DNA of 64,000 nt from contig NZ_BMQP01000019.1 of NCBI RefSeq assembly GCF_014648175.1, forward strand, positions 85,431 to 149,430, in the 5' to 3' direction. Origin of the DNA: Planobispora rosea. Lineage in GTDB: Bacteria > Actinomycetota > Actinomycetes > Streptosporangiales > Streptosporangiaceae. Below the pieces are notes generated by a model that was not told the origin of the DNA, did no database searches, and worked only from the letters and a program-made list of their open reading frames with translations. The translations under genes and the position numbers were made by a program. The first letter of the stretch is position 1, and every line of letters starts with the position of its first letter. Shown in pieces: positions 1 to 7,477 of the stretch.

Positions 1-159
1 GACCGGATAGGCGCGGGTGGCCGTCCCGGCCCGTTCGCTCAGCACGGCGAGCCGCCTGACCGTCTCGGCCAGCCGGAGCAGGACCGGGATCATCGCCCGG
101 GTCTGCGCGGTCAGCAGCGGGTCGTACCGGGTGGCGACGGCGGCGAAGTCGATCGGCAC
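1..159 (-). CDS. Partial protein of the contractile-tail locus, function unknown
   Basis: The first 53 codons of a gene that runs off the left edge. It starts at GTG 159-157, three bases after the stop of the upstream tape-measure candidate, with a G-rich Shine-Dalgarno-like stretch just before it. The visible N-terminus (PIDFAAVATRYDPLL) is helical and Arg/Leu-rich with no recognisable domain. Its position after the tape-measure candidate suggests a tail-tip, LysM-type or baseplate protein, but that is inferred from gene order only. Too little is visible to assign a family. Confidence 0.6.
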   Translation of the reverse strand, partial: MPIDFAAVATRYDPLLTAQTRAMIPVLLRLAETVRRLAVLSERAGTATRAYPV

Positions 160-162
160 GGC

Positions 163-1839
163 TCAGCCCCCCGGCACCGGGTAGGGGGCGGCCGACAGCT
201 CCCGGCGGAGCAGCGGGACCCATCCGCCGAGGGCCTCACGGTCCGTCCCGCGCAGGCGCAGCGTGCCGATCCTCGGCCGCAGCCGGACCGGCTCCGGCGG
301 TGTCCTGACGGGGAGGGCGGGCCGGATCCTCCGGTCCAGCTCGGAGAGCACCCCCTCCAGGCGGCGCACGTACCCGGCCGCCGCCGGGGAGACGATCCGC
401 TCGGCGAGACTGAGGTAGACCGCCGTCTCCAGCAGGCGCTCCCGCGACGGCTCCGGACCGGTGCCCGTGCCCTTGCCCGCGGCGTCGCGTTCCAGGGCGC
501 CCCATTCGAGCAGGCTCGGCACCCGCCCGGCCCGGCGGACCGCGGCGGCCCGCCCGGTGCCGAGGACCTCCGGCATGGCGATGCGCCCGGCCGTCCGGTC
601 GATCGCGGACAGCGGCACCAGCTGCGGGAACGGCGGGAGTCCCGGCGGGAGTCCCGGCGGGACGGGCGCGTGGGCGGGGGGCGGATGCACGAGTTTGAAG
701 GCCGTCCACGCGGCCGCGAGCAGACCGGCCCACGGTGAGGGCCCGGCCGGGCCGGACGGCGGCGACGCGAACGCGCGCGGCAGGAAGCTGAGCGCCGCGC
801 CGAGGGCGGCGGCGAAGGAGCGCAGCCACCGCACCGTGGGGTGCTCCACGGTGAGCTCCTCGACCCGTGGCTCCGCCTGCTTCCACCAGCCGGTGACCAG
901 TTCCGTGCCGCGCTCGGACAGCGAGCCGAGGCCGAGTGTCCCGGCCGCCCGCGACAGCCGCCCGCCCAGGCCGGCCAGGAGCCGGGAGAACCCCCGCAGC
1001 ACCCGGCGGGCGAGACCGGTGGCCAAGCCGGTGAGGTCGTTCAGGTAGGTCAGGGCCGACAGCGCGGCATCGGTGATGGCCCCGCCCAGGGCGCCGGCGA
1101 TCCCGGCGACGGCGACGGCGCCCGCGCGCTGGAGCGCGGCCAGCGGCAGGATCCGGGCGACCAGCACCGCCAGCAACCCGAACACCTGCGCCGCCAGCGT
1201 CACCACCCGGTCGGCCAGCTCCAGCCCGGCCTTGAGCAGCGGGTGCCGGACCCGCTCGCGAGGCCCGCTCACCTGCTCCCACAGGCGCCGGAGCGCACCG
1301 TACAGCAGGGGGATCTCCCCGAGCAGCAGGTGCACGGGCCTGGCGGAGCCGAGCAGCGGCACCGGCAGGAACAGGAGCGCGAGCAGCCCGCCGCCGCCGA
1401 TCACCCCGAGCGACAGCGTCACGGGCAGGCCCAGGGTGATCCACGTCAGGCCGCTCGCGAGCTGCGCCCACCACTCCGGGATGAGCCGGTTGACCAGCAG
1501 GGCGAGGGCGAGCCCGGTCGTCGGGGCGGCGAGGAGGCCGGTCAGCGTCCCGGTCAGGCCCGCCAGGGGTTCGTACAGGTTCGGTCCCCCGCCGGCCTCC
1601 CGGCCCCCGGCGGTCCGGAGCGCCGCCCCCAGCTCTGCCCGGTTCACCGGTACGGCCCGCAGCGCCGCCCCCTCGACCGGCAGGCCCACGCCGAACCAGC
1701 GGACCAGCCACTCGCTGCGCCGGCGGTGCCAGACGAGGGCGAGCGTGTCGAAGGCGCGCGCCCAGGCGGGCAGGGCCCGCACGCCGCGGACGACCACGCC
1801 CAGACGGGCCTGCAGGAGCAGCGCCAGCGGCATGCGCAT
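163..1839 (-). CDS. Hydrophobic tape-measure-like protein of a contractile tail locus
   Basis: About 558 residues. I place the start at ATG 1839, one base after the stop of the frameshift extension and preceded by an AGGTGAG ribosome site; the open frame extends further upstream. Residues about 90-290 hold several hydrophobic or glycine-rich segments (for example near NRLIPEWWAQLASGLTW and LGVIGGGGLLALLFL). A Pro-rich stretch follows near residue 390, and the C-terminus is charged and helical. No enzyme motif is visible. In P2-like contractile phages the gene after the E/E' assembly chaperones encodes the tape measure, a long helical protein with hydrophobic patches. Position and composition fit that role, although the protein is short for a phage tape measure. 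It could instead be a membrane-interacting injection-system component. Confidence 0.55.
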   Translation of the reverse strand: MRMPLALLLQARLGVVVRGVRALPAWARAFDTLALVWHRRRSEWLVRWFGVGLPVEGAALRAVPVNRAELGAALRTAGGREAGGGPNLYEPLAGLTGTLTGLLAAPTTGLALALLVNRLIPEWWAQLASGLTWITLGLPVTLSLGVIGGGGLLALLFLPVPLLGSARPVHLLLGEIPLLYGALRRLWEQVSGPRERVRHPLLKAGLELADRVVTLAAQVFGLLAVLVARILPLAALQRAGAVAVAGIAGALGGAITDAALSALTYLNDLTGLATGLARRVLRGFSRLLAGLGGRLSRAAGTLGLGSLSERGTELVTGWWKQAEPRVEELTVEHPTVRWLRSFAAALGAALSFLPRAFASPPSGPAGPSPWAGLLAAAWTAFKLVHPPPAHAPVPPGLPPGLPPFPQLVPLSAIDRTAGRIAMPEVLGTGRAAAVRRAGRVPSLLEWGALERDAAGKGTGTGPEPSRERLLETAVYLSLAERIVSPAAAGYVRRLEGVLSELDRRIRPALPVRTPPEPVRLRPRIGTLRLRGTDREALGGWVPLLRRELSAAPYPVPGG

Positions 1840-1840
1840 C

Positions 1841-2014
1841 TCACCTCGTCTCTTCCATCCGGCTGTTCTCACGCTCGATCTGCTCGATCAGAAGGTTCAC
1901 GTAGACCCGCCGCTCCGCGACGTCCAGGTCCATCAGCTCGCCCCACGACCAGTGCAGGTGGTAGGCGAGGAAGAAGATCTCCCGGCGGAGCCCGTCGAGG
2001 TCTACGCCGTCGCT
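1841..2014 (-). CDS. -1 frame extension of the tail assembly protein (E'-like)
   Basis: A 57-codon reading frame that begins inside the end of the preceding gene, in the -1 frame, and carries a conserved-looking motif (FFLAYHLHWSWGELMDL) followed by an amphipathic helix. It resembles the small DUF6760-type proteins of tail loci. No ATG, GTG or TTG lies between the upstream stop and this motif; the first ATG (in ELMDL) would cut the motif in half. Expression by -1 slippage at the U UUU UUA heptamer just upstream would give a fusion of about 307 residues. This matches P2 phage, where E' is reached by a -1 shift from E between the tube and tape-measure genes. The frame is directly visible; the frameshift is inferred. 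Confidence 0.65.
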   Translation of the reverse strand, partial: SDGVDLDGLRREIFFLAYHLHWSWGELMDLDVAERRVYVNLLIEQIERENSRMEETR

Positions 2015-2763
2015 AAAAAATTGGACAGGTCGATCGTGGCGGAGAACGTCTTGCCGCAGGCCGTGCACTCGATCTCGCGGACCAGGTCGACCCCGGGGGC
2101 GGCCTGCGCCATCGCGCGGTCGATCAGGCGCCGGTCGGTCATGGTCAGATCCGCGAGGATGCGCGATCCGAGCGCCTCCAGCCGGTGCCGCGGCACGTCT
2201 CCCAGGCTCTTGATGCACCTGGCCAGCAGCGCGTTCTTGCCGAGCGAGGGGTTCTCCCGCAGTTGCGGGGCGACCGCCTCCTCGTCGGCCCCGGTGGGCA
2301 GCCGCAGCGTCAGCGCCGTGTGCAGCTGTCCCTCCTTGTCCACGTAGCCGTCCTCCAGCTCCACCGTGACCTCGGGCGCGCCCTCGGGGGCGGAGCGGAC
2401 CGGCAGCTCGTCCAGGTCCTCGGTGCGGGTGACCGCCTGGCCGCAGCCGGGGCAGGTGTATCCGGCCTCCAGCGCCGGGCCGAAGGTGATGGAGCGGAGC
2501 TTGAGCAGCAGGAAGTTGCGGTCCACCGAGGTCATCCCGGTGAACGGCCCGCGCCCGTCGCGCTCCAGGTCCCCGAGCCGGAGCACGCAGCTGTGCAGCA
2601 GTTCGGTGACCAGCTTGCCGCCGTTGCGCTGGTACCTGCGGTCGGCGAGGATCGCCTCCTCCCGGCCGGTCATCTTGCGCAGCACCACCTCGCGGTGGAC
2701 CGTCCCCTCCCCGTCGACGTAGCCGACCGGCAGGGTCAGTTCGAACTCGCGTCTAGTCGACAC
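2002..2763 (-). CDS. Zinc-finger tail assembly protein (gpE-like)
   Basis: 253 residues from GTG 2763, overlapping the end of the tube gene by 11 bases. The N-terminal half resembles phage/injection-system tail assembly and baseplate-type proteins (VVLRKMTGREEAILADRR). Two CxxC pairs, CPGCGQ near residue 103 and CTACGK near residue 237, could bind one zinc ion. It sits between tube and tape-measure candidates, the place of the tail assembly chaperone in P2-like tails. Its last codons contain the U UUU UUA slippery site, so both this protein and a longer fusion are probably made. The exact family name is uncertain. Confidence 0.65.
   Translation of the reverse strand: MSTRREFELTLPVGYVDGEGTVHREVVLRKMTGREEAILADRRYQRNGGKLVTELLHSCVLRLGDLERDGRGPFTGMTSVDRNFLLLKLRSITFGPALEAGYTCPGCGQAVTRTEDLDELPVRSAPEGAPEVTVELEDGYVDKEGQLHTALTLRLPTGADEEAVAPQLRENPSLGKNALLARCIKSLGDVPRHRLEALGSRILADLTMTDRRLIDRAMAQAAPGVDLVREIECTACGKTFSATIDLSNFLATA
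2014..2020 (-). promoter_or_regulatory. Programmed -1 ribosomal frameshift site (U UUU UUA)
   Basis: Read on the minus strand, the heptamer TTTTTTA falls exactly in X XXY YYZ register. Zero-frame codons are TTT TTA and the preceding base is T. Slipping back one base re-pairs both tRNAs at all positions except the wobble base, and moves translation from a frame with only three more sense codons into the 57-codon extension. Six consecutive Ts are striking in DNA this GC-rich. TTA is also the rarest leucine codon in actinobacteria, so slow decoding in the A site could promote slippage. I did not identify a convincing downstream pseudoknot by eye. Confidence 0.7.
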
Positions 2764-3223
2764 GCTCCAGCCCTTCGTGCTCCAGGACGATGGTCTGCTT
2801 GAACAGTCCCGTGGAACCGGCCTCCAGATCGGTGAACTTGGAGGACTTGATCCACGCGTTGTAGAACGCGAAGGTCATGACCTTCTCGCCGTTGTGCCGC
2901 TTCTCGATCAGCCCGCTCTTGCGGATCGCCGAGCCGCCCTGCACGGTGGCGGCGAGTTTGAAGATCTCCTGGAACCACTGCCGGAACCGCCGGTCCTCCG
3001 GGCTGCCGTCCACGTTCCGCTCGATCGTCAGCGGCTCATATTTGATCTTCGTGGCGGCGATCTTGTAGACGTGGTTGGTGCCGCCGTCGGGCTGCTCGAT
3101 CGTGTCGATCTCGCCCTCGCTCAGCCCGCTCACCTTCGTGACCCCGGGGCTCACCTGGTCCCCGATGATGAGCACGAACTCGCTGGCCCTGTAGGCCTCC
3201 CAGAAATCCCCCACCTGGGGCAT
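2753..3223 (-). CDS. Phage-tail-like tube (inner tube) protein
   Basis: 156 residues, the usual size of a gp19-like contractile tail tube protein, which polymerises as hexameric rings inside the sheath. The start is ATG 3223 (MPQVGDFWEAYRASEF), eight bases after the sheath stop with a strong AGGGTAGGGGG ribosome site. Typical tube-family features are an early beta strand (FVLIIGDQV), a central conserved loop and the C-terminal strands of a beta barrel (FAFYNAWIKSSKFTDLEAG). Gene order sheath then tube is standard for contractile tails and injection systems. The open frame extends upstream inside the sheath gene, but that part is a shadow. Confidence 0.85.
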   Translation of the reverse strand: MPQVGDFWEAYRASEFVLIIGDQVSPGVTKVSGLSEGEIDTIEQPDGGTNHVYKIAATKIKYEPLTIERNVDGSPEDRRFRQWFQEIFKLAATVQGGSAIRKSGLIEKRHNGEKVMTFAFYNAWIKSSKFTDLEAGSTGLFKQTIVLEHEGLERVD

Positions 3224-3231
3224 GGGTCCCC

Positions 3232-4953
3232 CTACCCTTCTGAAGCGCTGCCGCCGGAGGGCTGCTGACCCACGACGATCACGATGGTCTCGGCCGGTTT
3301 GGAGGGGTAGAAGTACACCTCCACGGTGAAGTTGCCCTTGTCCACCTGGTCCGGCGGGTTGTTGGAGGCGTCGCAGACGATCGTGAACACGTCGTCCGGC
3401 TCCCCCGTCCCGAACGCGCCCTGCCGCCACAGGCCCATCAGGAACGGCCGCACGGTGCCGAACTTCACCATGTCCCAGAGCGTGTCCCGGTTGGGCTCCT
3501 GCCGGACCCAGCGCAGGCCCTGCCGCAGGCTGCTCTTGACGTAGTTGAACAGCAGCCGCACGTTGACGTACAGCCAGCGGGTGTCGGTGGACAGCGTGCG
3601 GGAGGCGTCGACGACGATCCCGGCGCCGCGGATCGCCCGGATCCCGTTGACGCCGCCCTGCTTGACCAGGTCGTTGTGGTCGGCGTCGCTCAGCGGGAAC
3701 TCCACGTCGAGCGCGCCGAGCAGGCGGGCCTCGTCGCCGGCCGGGGCCTTGTGGATGCCGCGGTCCGTCTCGATGCGGGCGTAGACGCCCATCACGTGCC
3801 CGGTCGGCGGGACCAGGCGCAGCGGGGTCGGGGCCTTGGACAGCGGGTCGCTCACCCGGATCCACGGCCCGTAGAGCGCGCCGTACACCTTGCGCCCCTG
3901 GAGCCCCGCGCCGAACTCGATCGCCCTGCTCACCGTGCTGCCCTGCGGCACCGCGCCGACGAACATGCAGTCGCCGCGCCGCTCGCAGTAGTCCAGCCCC
4001 TTCCTGATCACGGTGACGTCGCTGTTGTCGCAGCCCACCAGTTGCACGTCGAAGGCGTCGAAGGCGTGGAAGCCGGTGTGCTGGGCCGCTTCTCCCTGGT
4101 AGTCGGCCGCCTGGGCGGCCCGGCTGACGCCTCCCTGCAGGGTGGGATCGGCGGCGGCGCCCGGCGGTTCCGCCGCGGTCTCGCCCGCCGCCCGCGAGTC
4201 GGTGACCATCACGTACCGGGAGCCGCGCGCCACGTCGTTGAGGACCGGCACCGCGTACCGGGGCGAGGAGCGGTCCAGCGTCAGGCGCTCGAACGACTCC
4301 AGCGGCTGCCCGTCCCGGCCGGTGAGGGAGAGGTCGAAGTCGGTGGAGTCGATCCGGGTCTTCGCCTTGTCGTACTGGGCGATGTCGGCGACCGCCGGTT
4401 TCCAGGTGGCCTTCCCGGTGGCCGGGTCCAGATCGGCGATCGTCACGGTCGCGGACTTCGCCCCGTCGGTGAGGACGACCGTGTCCCCCTTGGCCAGCCC
4501 CGCCAGACCGGCGAAGTCACCGTTGGTGTCGTTCAGCGTCTGCCCCTTGAGCCTGGTGCTGAACGACGGCGCGATGCCGACGGCGATGCGGTTGGCCCAC
4601 GCCCCAGGATCCCGCTGCCCGCGGTAGCCCGCCTCCAGTTTGAGGGTCTGCCGCTGACCGGCCGCGAACTGGCAGGCGGCCGCCGCGGGGTTCGCCCCGG
4701 AGACCCGGTTGACCCACGCGCGCCGGCCGCCGTTGTCGAAGAAGCCGCGGACCAGGAAGGCTCCGAGGGTATCGCTGTCCGCCCCGCCGAACACCTCCGC
4801 GAACTGGGCGAAGGAGGTGACCCGTACCGGCCGGTTCACCGGCCCGCGCTGGGTCGCCACGTTGAAGGCCGCCACCGACGTGGCGGCGCCGGTGATGGCC
4901 GGGGACGCGCTGCCGTCGACCTCGACGACGTTGAGCCCGATGTCGAATGCCAC
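3232..4953 (-). CDS. Contractile tail sheath protein
   Basis: 573 residues from GTG 4953, which has a GGGAG ribosome site eight bases upstream. The N-terminus (FDIGLNVVEVDGSASPAI) and the early conserved block GPVNRPVRVTSFAQFAEVFG are typical of phage_sheath family proteins. So is the C-terminal domain with SSLRQGLRWVRQEPN and a final beta strand (NFTVEVYFYPSKPAETIVI) that augments a neighbouring subunit. The middle holds a variable insertion, residues about 130-230, likely surface-exposed. On contraction the sheath would drive the tube through a target membrane. This is the most certain gene of the locus and sets its identity as contractile rather than siphovirus-like. Confidence 0.92.
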   Translation of the reverse strand: MAFDIGLNVVEVDGSASPAITGAATSVAAFNVATQRGPVNRPVRVTSFAQFAEVFGGADSDTLGAFLVRGFFDNGGRRAWVNRVSGANPAAAACQFAAGQRQTLKLEAGYRGQRDPGAWANRIAVGIAPSFSTRLKGQTLNDTNGDFAGLAGLAKGDTVVLTDGAKSATVTIADLDPATGKATWKPAVADIAQYDKAKTRIDSTDFDLSLTGRDGQPLESFERLTLDRSSPRYAVPVLNDVARGSRYVMVTDSRAAGETAAEPPGAAADPTLQGGVSRAAQAADYQGEAAQHTGFHAFDAFDVQLVGCDNSDVTVIRKGLDYCERRGDCMFVGAVPQGSTVSRAIEFGAGLQGRKVYGALYGPWIRVSDPLSKAPTPLRLVPPTGHVMGVYARIETDRGIHKAPAGDEARLLGALDVEFPLSDADHNDLVKQGGVNGIRAIRGAGIVVDASRTLSTDTRWLYVNVRLLFNYVKSSLRQGLRWVRQEPNRDTLWDMVKFGTVRPFLMGLWRQGAFGTGEPDDVFTIVCDASNNPPDQVDKGNFTVEVYFYPSKPAETIVIVVGQQPSGGSASEG

Positions 4954-5024
4954 GTTCAGTCTCCCTTTCCGGAGCCGGTACGGCGCCGCGCCCGGCCGGA
5001 GGCCGCTCCCGCCCCGCTGTCGCA

Positions 5025-5079
5025 TGTCGGCTCACACGGCTGCTCGTGTGTCGGCTCACGTGTCGGCTCACGTGTCGGC
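5025..5079. repeat. Short direct repeats between the lead gene and sheath gene
   Basis: The 12-mer TGTCGGCTCACG occurs twice in tandem (5049-5060 and 5061-5072). A third partial copy follows at 5073-5079 and an 11-base copy lies at 5025-5035. The array covers the stop codon of the lead gene and part of the 114-base gap before the sheath gene. Pairs of ACGTG and CACGT within it form small inverted repeats. It may be a slippage product or a protein-binding site; nothing more can be said. Confidence 0.5.
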
Positions 5080-6081
5080 ATGGTGCGCCACCTCCACCTG
5101 GATGCTGTGGTGCGGGGGGACGGCCCGGCGCGGCACGGCCCTCGGGCGCGTCACGACCGGGATCGAGATACGCAGGGACGTCTGCTGCTCGTGGAGGTCT
5201 CCGCCCGCCCCGTCCGCGAGCCGCTCCCACGGGGCGGGCCACTCGACCGGCAGTTCCGTGCCGCCGACCTCCAGCGTCGCGCCGGGGCCGAGCTCCGCCA
5301 GCACGAACTCCAGCAGCACCGCGATGTCCTCTCTGCGATCGGCCACCGCCTCGATCCGGTAGCCGAGGTCGTACGGCACGCCCGCCGACCGGATCGCGAA
5401 ACCGCCCTCGGTGAAGTCGGTCCTGATCTCCCCCGCCGAGACGCGCGTGAGAGCGTGCTCGATCGAGTGGTTGACGAGCAGGAGGTACGGCCTGGGCTGG
5501 TCCGGATCGGCCTGCAGGAGCGCCCGGACCGGCGTGCCGCGCAGGCTCAGCCGGTTGTCCAGCCGGCCGGTCAGCGCCGCGTCGGTGTCGGCCAGCAGCT
5601 GGGGCCGGACCGCGGCCGGAGGCGTGAACCGGACCCGGGCGGGAGCGTCCAGGAAGGTGATCCGGATCTCCGAGCAGGCGGAGCGGACCGGGCCGGGCAG
5701 ATCGTCCAGGGCGAACGGCACCCGCTGGGGCGGGCCCGGCCCGAGCAGCGGGACGTATCGGTGCCAGCGGTTGGCCGCGGAGCCGATCGGCGCCGCCTCC
5801 GAGCCCAGCCGCACCTCGCAGAAGAACGGCCGCCCAGCCGTCCCGTCTGCGGGCCGGTCCCCCTCGGTCCAGAACTCGATGTCGTCGAAGCTCCGCAGAT
5901 CAGCCGAGGTTATGGAACGTTCCACGAAGTGACCGGCGGCCGACGCCGCGATCACGGCGCTCCGGCCGTGCGGACCGGCCGGGCCCGGCGTGACGGAGAT
6001 TTCCGTAGACGGGGCTCCATCAGGGGCAAAACCCCGCCAGGCGGATAGATCGGCAAAGTCATCAAGAACGAGGCGAGACAC
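5068..6081 (-). CDS. Leading protein of the contractile-tail locus, unknown function
   Basis: 337 residues if it starts at GTG 6081, just downstream of a promoter-like TTGACA/CAGAGT pair; in-frame ATG 6135 and GTG 6138 lie upstream but precede that promoter. Residues about 1-170 look like a beta-sandwich of carbohydrate-binding or discoidin type (LDDFADLSAWRGFAP, then many Trp, Phe and Arg spaced strands). The C-terminal part (YLLLVNHSIEHALTRVS, LGYRIEAVADRREDIAVLLEFV) is alpha/beta and resembles nothing I can name. It precedes the sheath gene, where injection-system loci often carry a DUF4255-type cap protein. A target-binding or cap role is possible but unproven. Confidence 0.6.
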   Translation of the reverse strand: MSRLVLDDFADLSAWRGFAPDGAPSTEISVTPGPAGPHGRSAVIAASAAGHFVERSITSADLRSFDDIEFWTEGDRPADGTAGRPFFCEVRLGSEAAPIGSAANRWHRYVPLLGPGPPQRVPFALDDLPGPVRSACSEIRITFLDAPARVRFTPPAAVRPQLLADTDAALTGRLDNRLSLRGTPVRALLQADPDQPRPYLLLVNHSIEHALTRVSAGEIRTDFTEGGFAIRSAGVPYDLGYRIEAVADRREDIAVLLEFVLAELGPGATLEVGGTELPVEWPAPWERLADGAGGDLHEQQTSLRISIPVVTRPRAVPRRAVPPHHSIQVEVAHHADT

Positions 6082-6087
6082 CCGTCC

Positions 6088-6116
6088 ACTCTGCGACGGG
6101 GCATTCCACCTGTCAA
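6088..6116 (-). promoter_or_regulatory. Candidate promoter of the contractile-tail operon
   Basis: On the minus strand a perfect -35 TTGACA (6116-6111) is followed, after 17 bases, by CAGAGT (6093-6088) as a weak -10. The GTG at 6081 lies six bases further on, so the transcript would be leaderless. The surrounding 60 bases are clearly richer in A and T than the genes on either side. The -10 element is a poor match, which lowers confidence. Confidence 0.45.
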
Positions 6117-6146
6117 CGACCAGTGACGGCTCCATCACACATCGTG

Positions 6147-7421
6147 TCAGCCACCGGGCGGGGAGGGTCGGGACGGTCGGCGAATCCGACCGGCGGGAGG
6201 GGGGCCGTACGGCTCCCGGCGTGTCGTGGGAACCCCGCCGGGCGGGCGGCGGGATTCGCCGGAGAGGAGCGCCGGGACCTCGGAGCGGGCGGCGAGGCCG
6301 GGCCGCCGGTGCGCGGTCAGGGACGCGTGGTGGTCCGTCCCGTCGGGGCCGTCGGGATCGGCGTGCACGGTGGCGGCGCTCAGGCGGGGCAGGTCGTGGA
6401 TGAGCCGGTGCTCGGCCGCCACCGCCACGGCGTGCGCCTCGACCAGCGGGAGCTCGTGGCCGACCTGGATGTCGACCTCGGCGCGCAGCTCATGTCCGAT
6501 CCAGCGCAGCCGTACCGACCCGACACGCCTGACGCCGGGCACCGCGGAGAGGATCCGTTCCGCCTCGTCGACCAGGTCCGGGTCCACGGCGTCCATCAGC
6601 CGGTGGTAGATCTCACGGGCGGCCTCCCGCAGCATGAAGCAGATGGCCACGGTGATCAGCAGCCCGACGATCGGGTCGGCGACCGGGAAGCCCAGCGCCG
6701 CACCGCCCGCGCCGAGGAGGACCGCCAGCGAGGTGAACCCGTCGGTGCGGGCGTGCAGGCCGTCGGCGACCAGGGCGGCCGAGCCGATCTCCCGGCCCGC
6801 CTTGATCCGGTAACGGGCGACCAGCTCGTTGCCGAGGAACCCGACGAACCCGGCCGCGGCCACCCAGCCCAGCGCGCGCACGTCCCGGGGCTCGATCAGG
6901 CGGGTGACGGCCTCATAGCCCGCCAGCGCGGCCGAGGCCGCGATGAGCAGCACGATGACGATTCCGGCGAGGTCCTCCGCCCGGCCGTAGCCGTAGGTGA
7001 AGCGGCGGGTGGCCGCCCGCCTGCCCACCGAGAAGGCGATGGCCAGCGGGACCGCCGTCAGCGCGTCGGCGAAGTTGTGCAGCGTGTCGCCCAGCAGCGC
7101 CACCGAGCCCGAGAAGGCGACGACGACCGACTGGACGACGGCGGTGAGGACGAGGACGGCGAACGAGACGCCCAGGACCCGCATGCCCCGGCCGCTGGCC
7201 TCCAGCGCCGTGTCCGTCCTGGCGGCGCTGTCATGGTCGTGCGGGGTGAACACGTGTCTGATGCCGGCCGGCAACCACCTGACGCGACGATCGCGCCCGC
7301 CTCCATGCCCGTGCCCGTGACCCTGCCCGTGACCGTGACCCTGCCCGTGACCATGTCCGCGCCCGTGACCGTGATCGCGCCCGTGCCCATGACCCTGCCC
7401 ATGATCGCGCCGATCCGGCAT
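6147..7421 (-). CDS. Cation diffusion facilitator (Zn/Co/Cd efflux) with His-rich N-terminus
   Basis: 424 residues from ATG 7421, with a GGGAGG ribosome site. CDF-family metal/proton antiporter of the cytoplasmic membrane. It has six membrane segments between about residues 80 and 290, and the two HxxxD metal-site motifs HNFADAL and HARTDGF. A cytoplasmic C-terminal domain follows (VPGVRRVGSVRLRWIGHELRAEVDIQVG). The first 40 residues are an unusually regular His-Gly repeat likely to bind or sense metal. The last 50 residues are a Pro/Arg-rich tail of low complexity. It is divergent from an ArsR-type sensor whose candidate operator lies between the two starts, so zinc- or cobalt-controlled expression is likely. 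Confidence 0.92.
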   Translation of the reverse strand: MPDRRDHGQGHGHGRDHGHGRGHGHGQGHGHGQGHGHGHGGGRDRRVRWLPAGIRHVFTPHDHDSAARTDTALEASGRGMRVLGVSFAVLVLTAVVQSVVVAFSGSVALLGDTLHNFADALTAVPLAIAFSVGRRAATRRFTYGYGRAEDLAGIVIVLLIAASAALAGYEAVTRLIEPRDVRALGWVAAAGFVGFLGNELVARYRIKAGREIGSAALVADGLHARTDGFTSLAVLLGAGGAALGFPVADPIVGLLITVAICFMLREAAREIYHRLMDAVDPDLVDEAERILSAVPGVRRVGSVRLRWIGHELRAEVDIQVGHELPLVEAHAVAVAAEHRLIHDLPRLSAATVHADPDGPDGTDHHASLTAHRRPGLAARSEVPALLSGESRRPPGGVPTTRREPYGPPPAGRIRRPSRPSPPGG

Positions 7422-7459
7422 GCCCGCCTCCCGGTTGCCGAGGATACCGAGGCAGGCGA

Positions 7460-7477
7460 GTATATGTAGTCATGTAC
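7460..7477. promoter_or_regulatory. Candidate ArsR-family operator between arsR and CDF genes
   Basis: GTATATG, four spacer bases, CATGTAC: an imperfect inverted repeat matching at six of seven positions per arm. It resembles in form the short AT-rich palindromes bound by CzrA/NmtR-type sensors. It sits in the divergent intergenic region and covers the most upstream ATG of the regulator gene, which argues that the regulator may instead start at GTG 7508. Autoregulation and control of the efflux gene is the expected role. Confidence 0.5.

Noticed and set aside
1..6116. A complete prophage
   Set aside because: Only tail-type genes are visible, with no integrase, capsid, portal, terminase or attachment site. 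The locus runs off the left edge, so an injection system or tailocin is the better reading.
6133..6138. ATG 6135 or GTG 6138 as start of the lead tail gene
   Set aside because: Both lie upstream of the only promoter-like TTGACA/-10 pair and lack a ribosome site; GTG 6081 fits better, though not proven.
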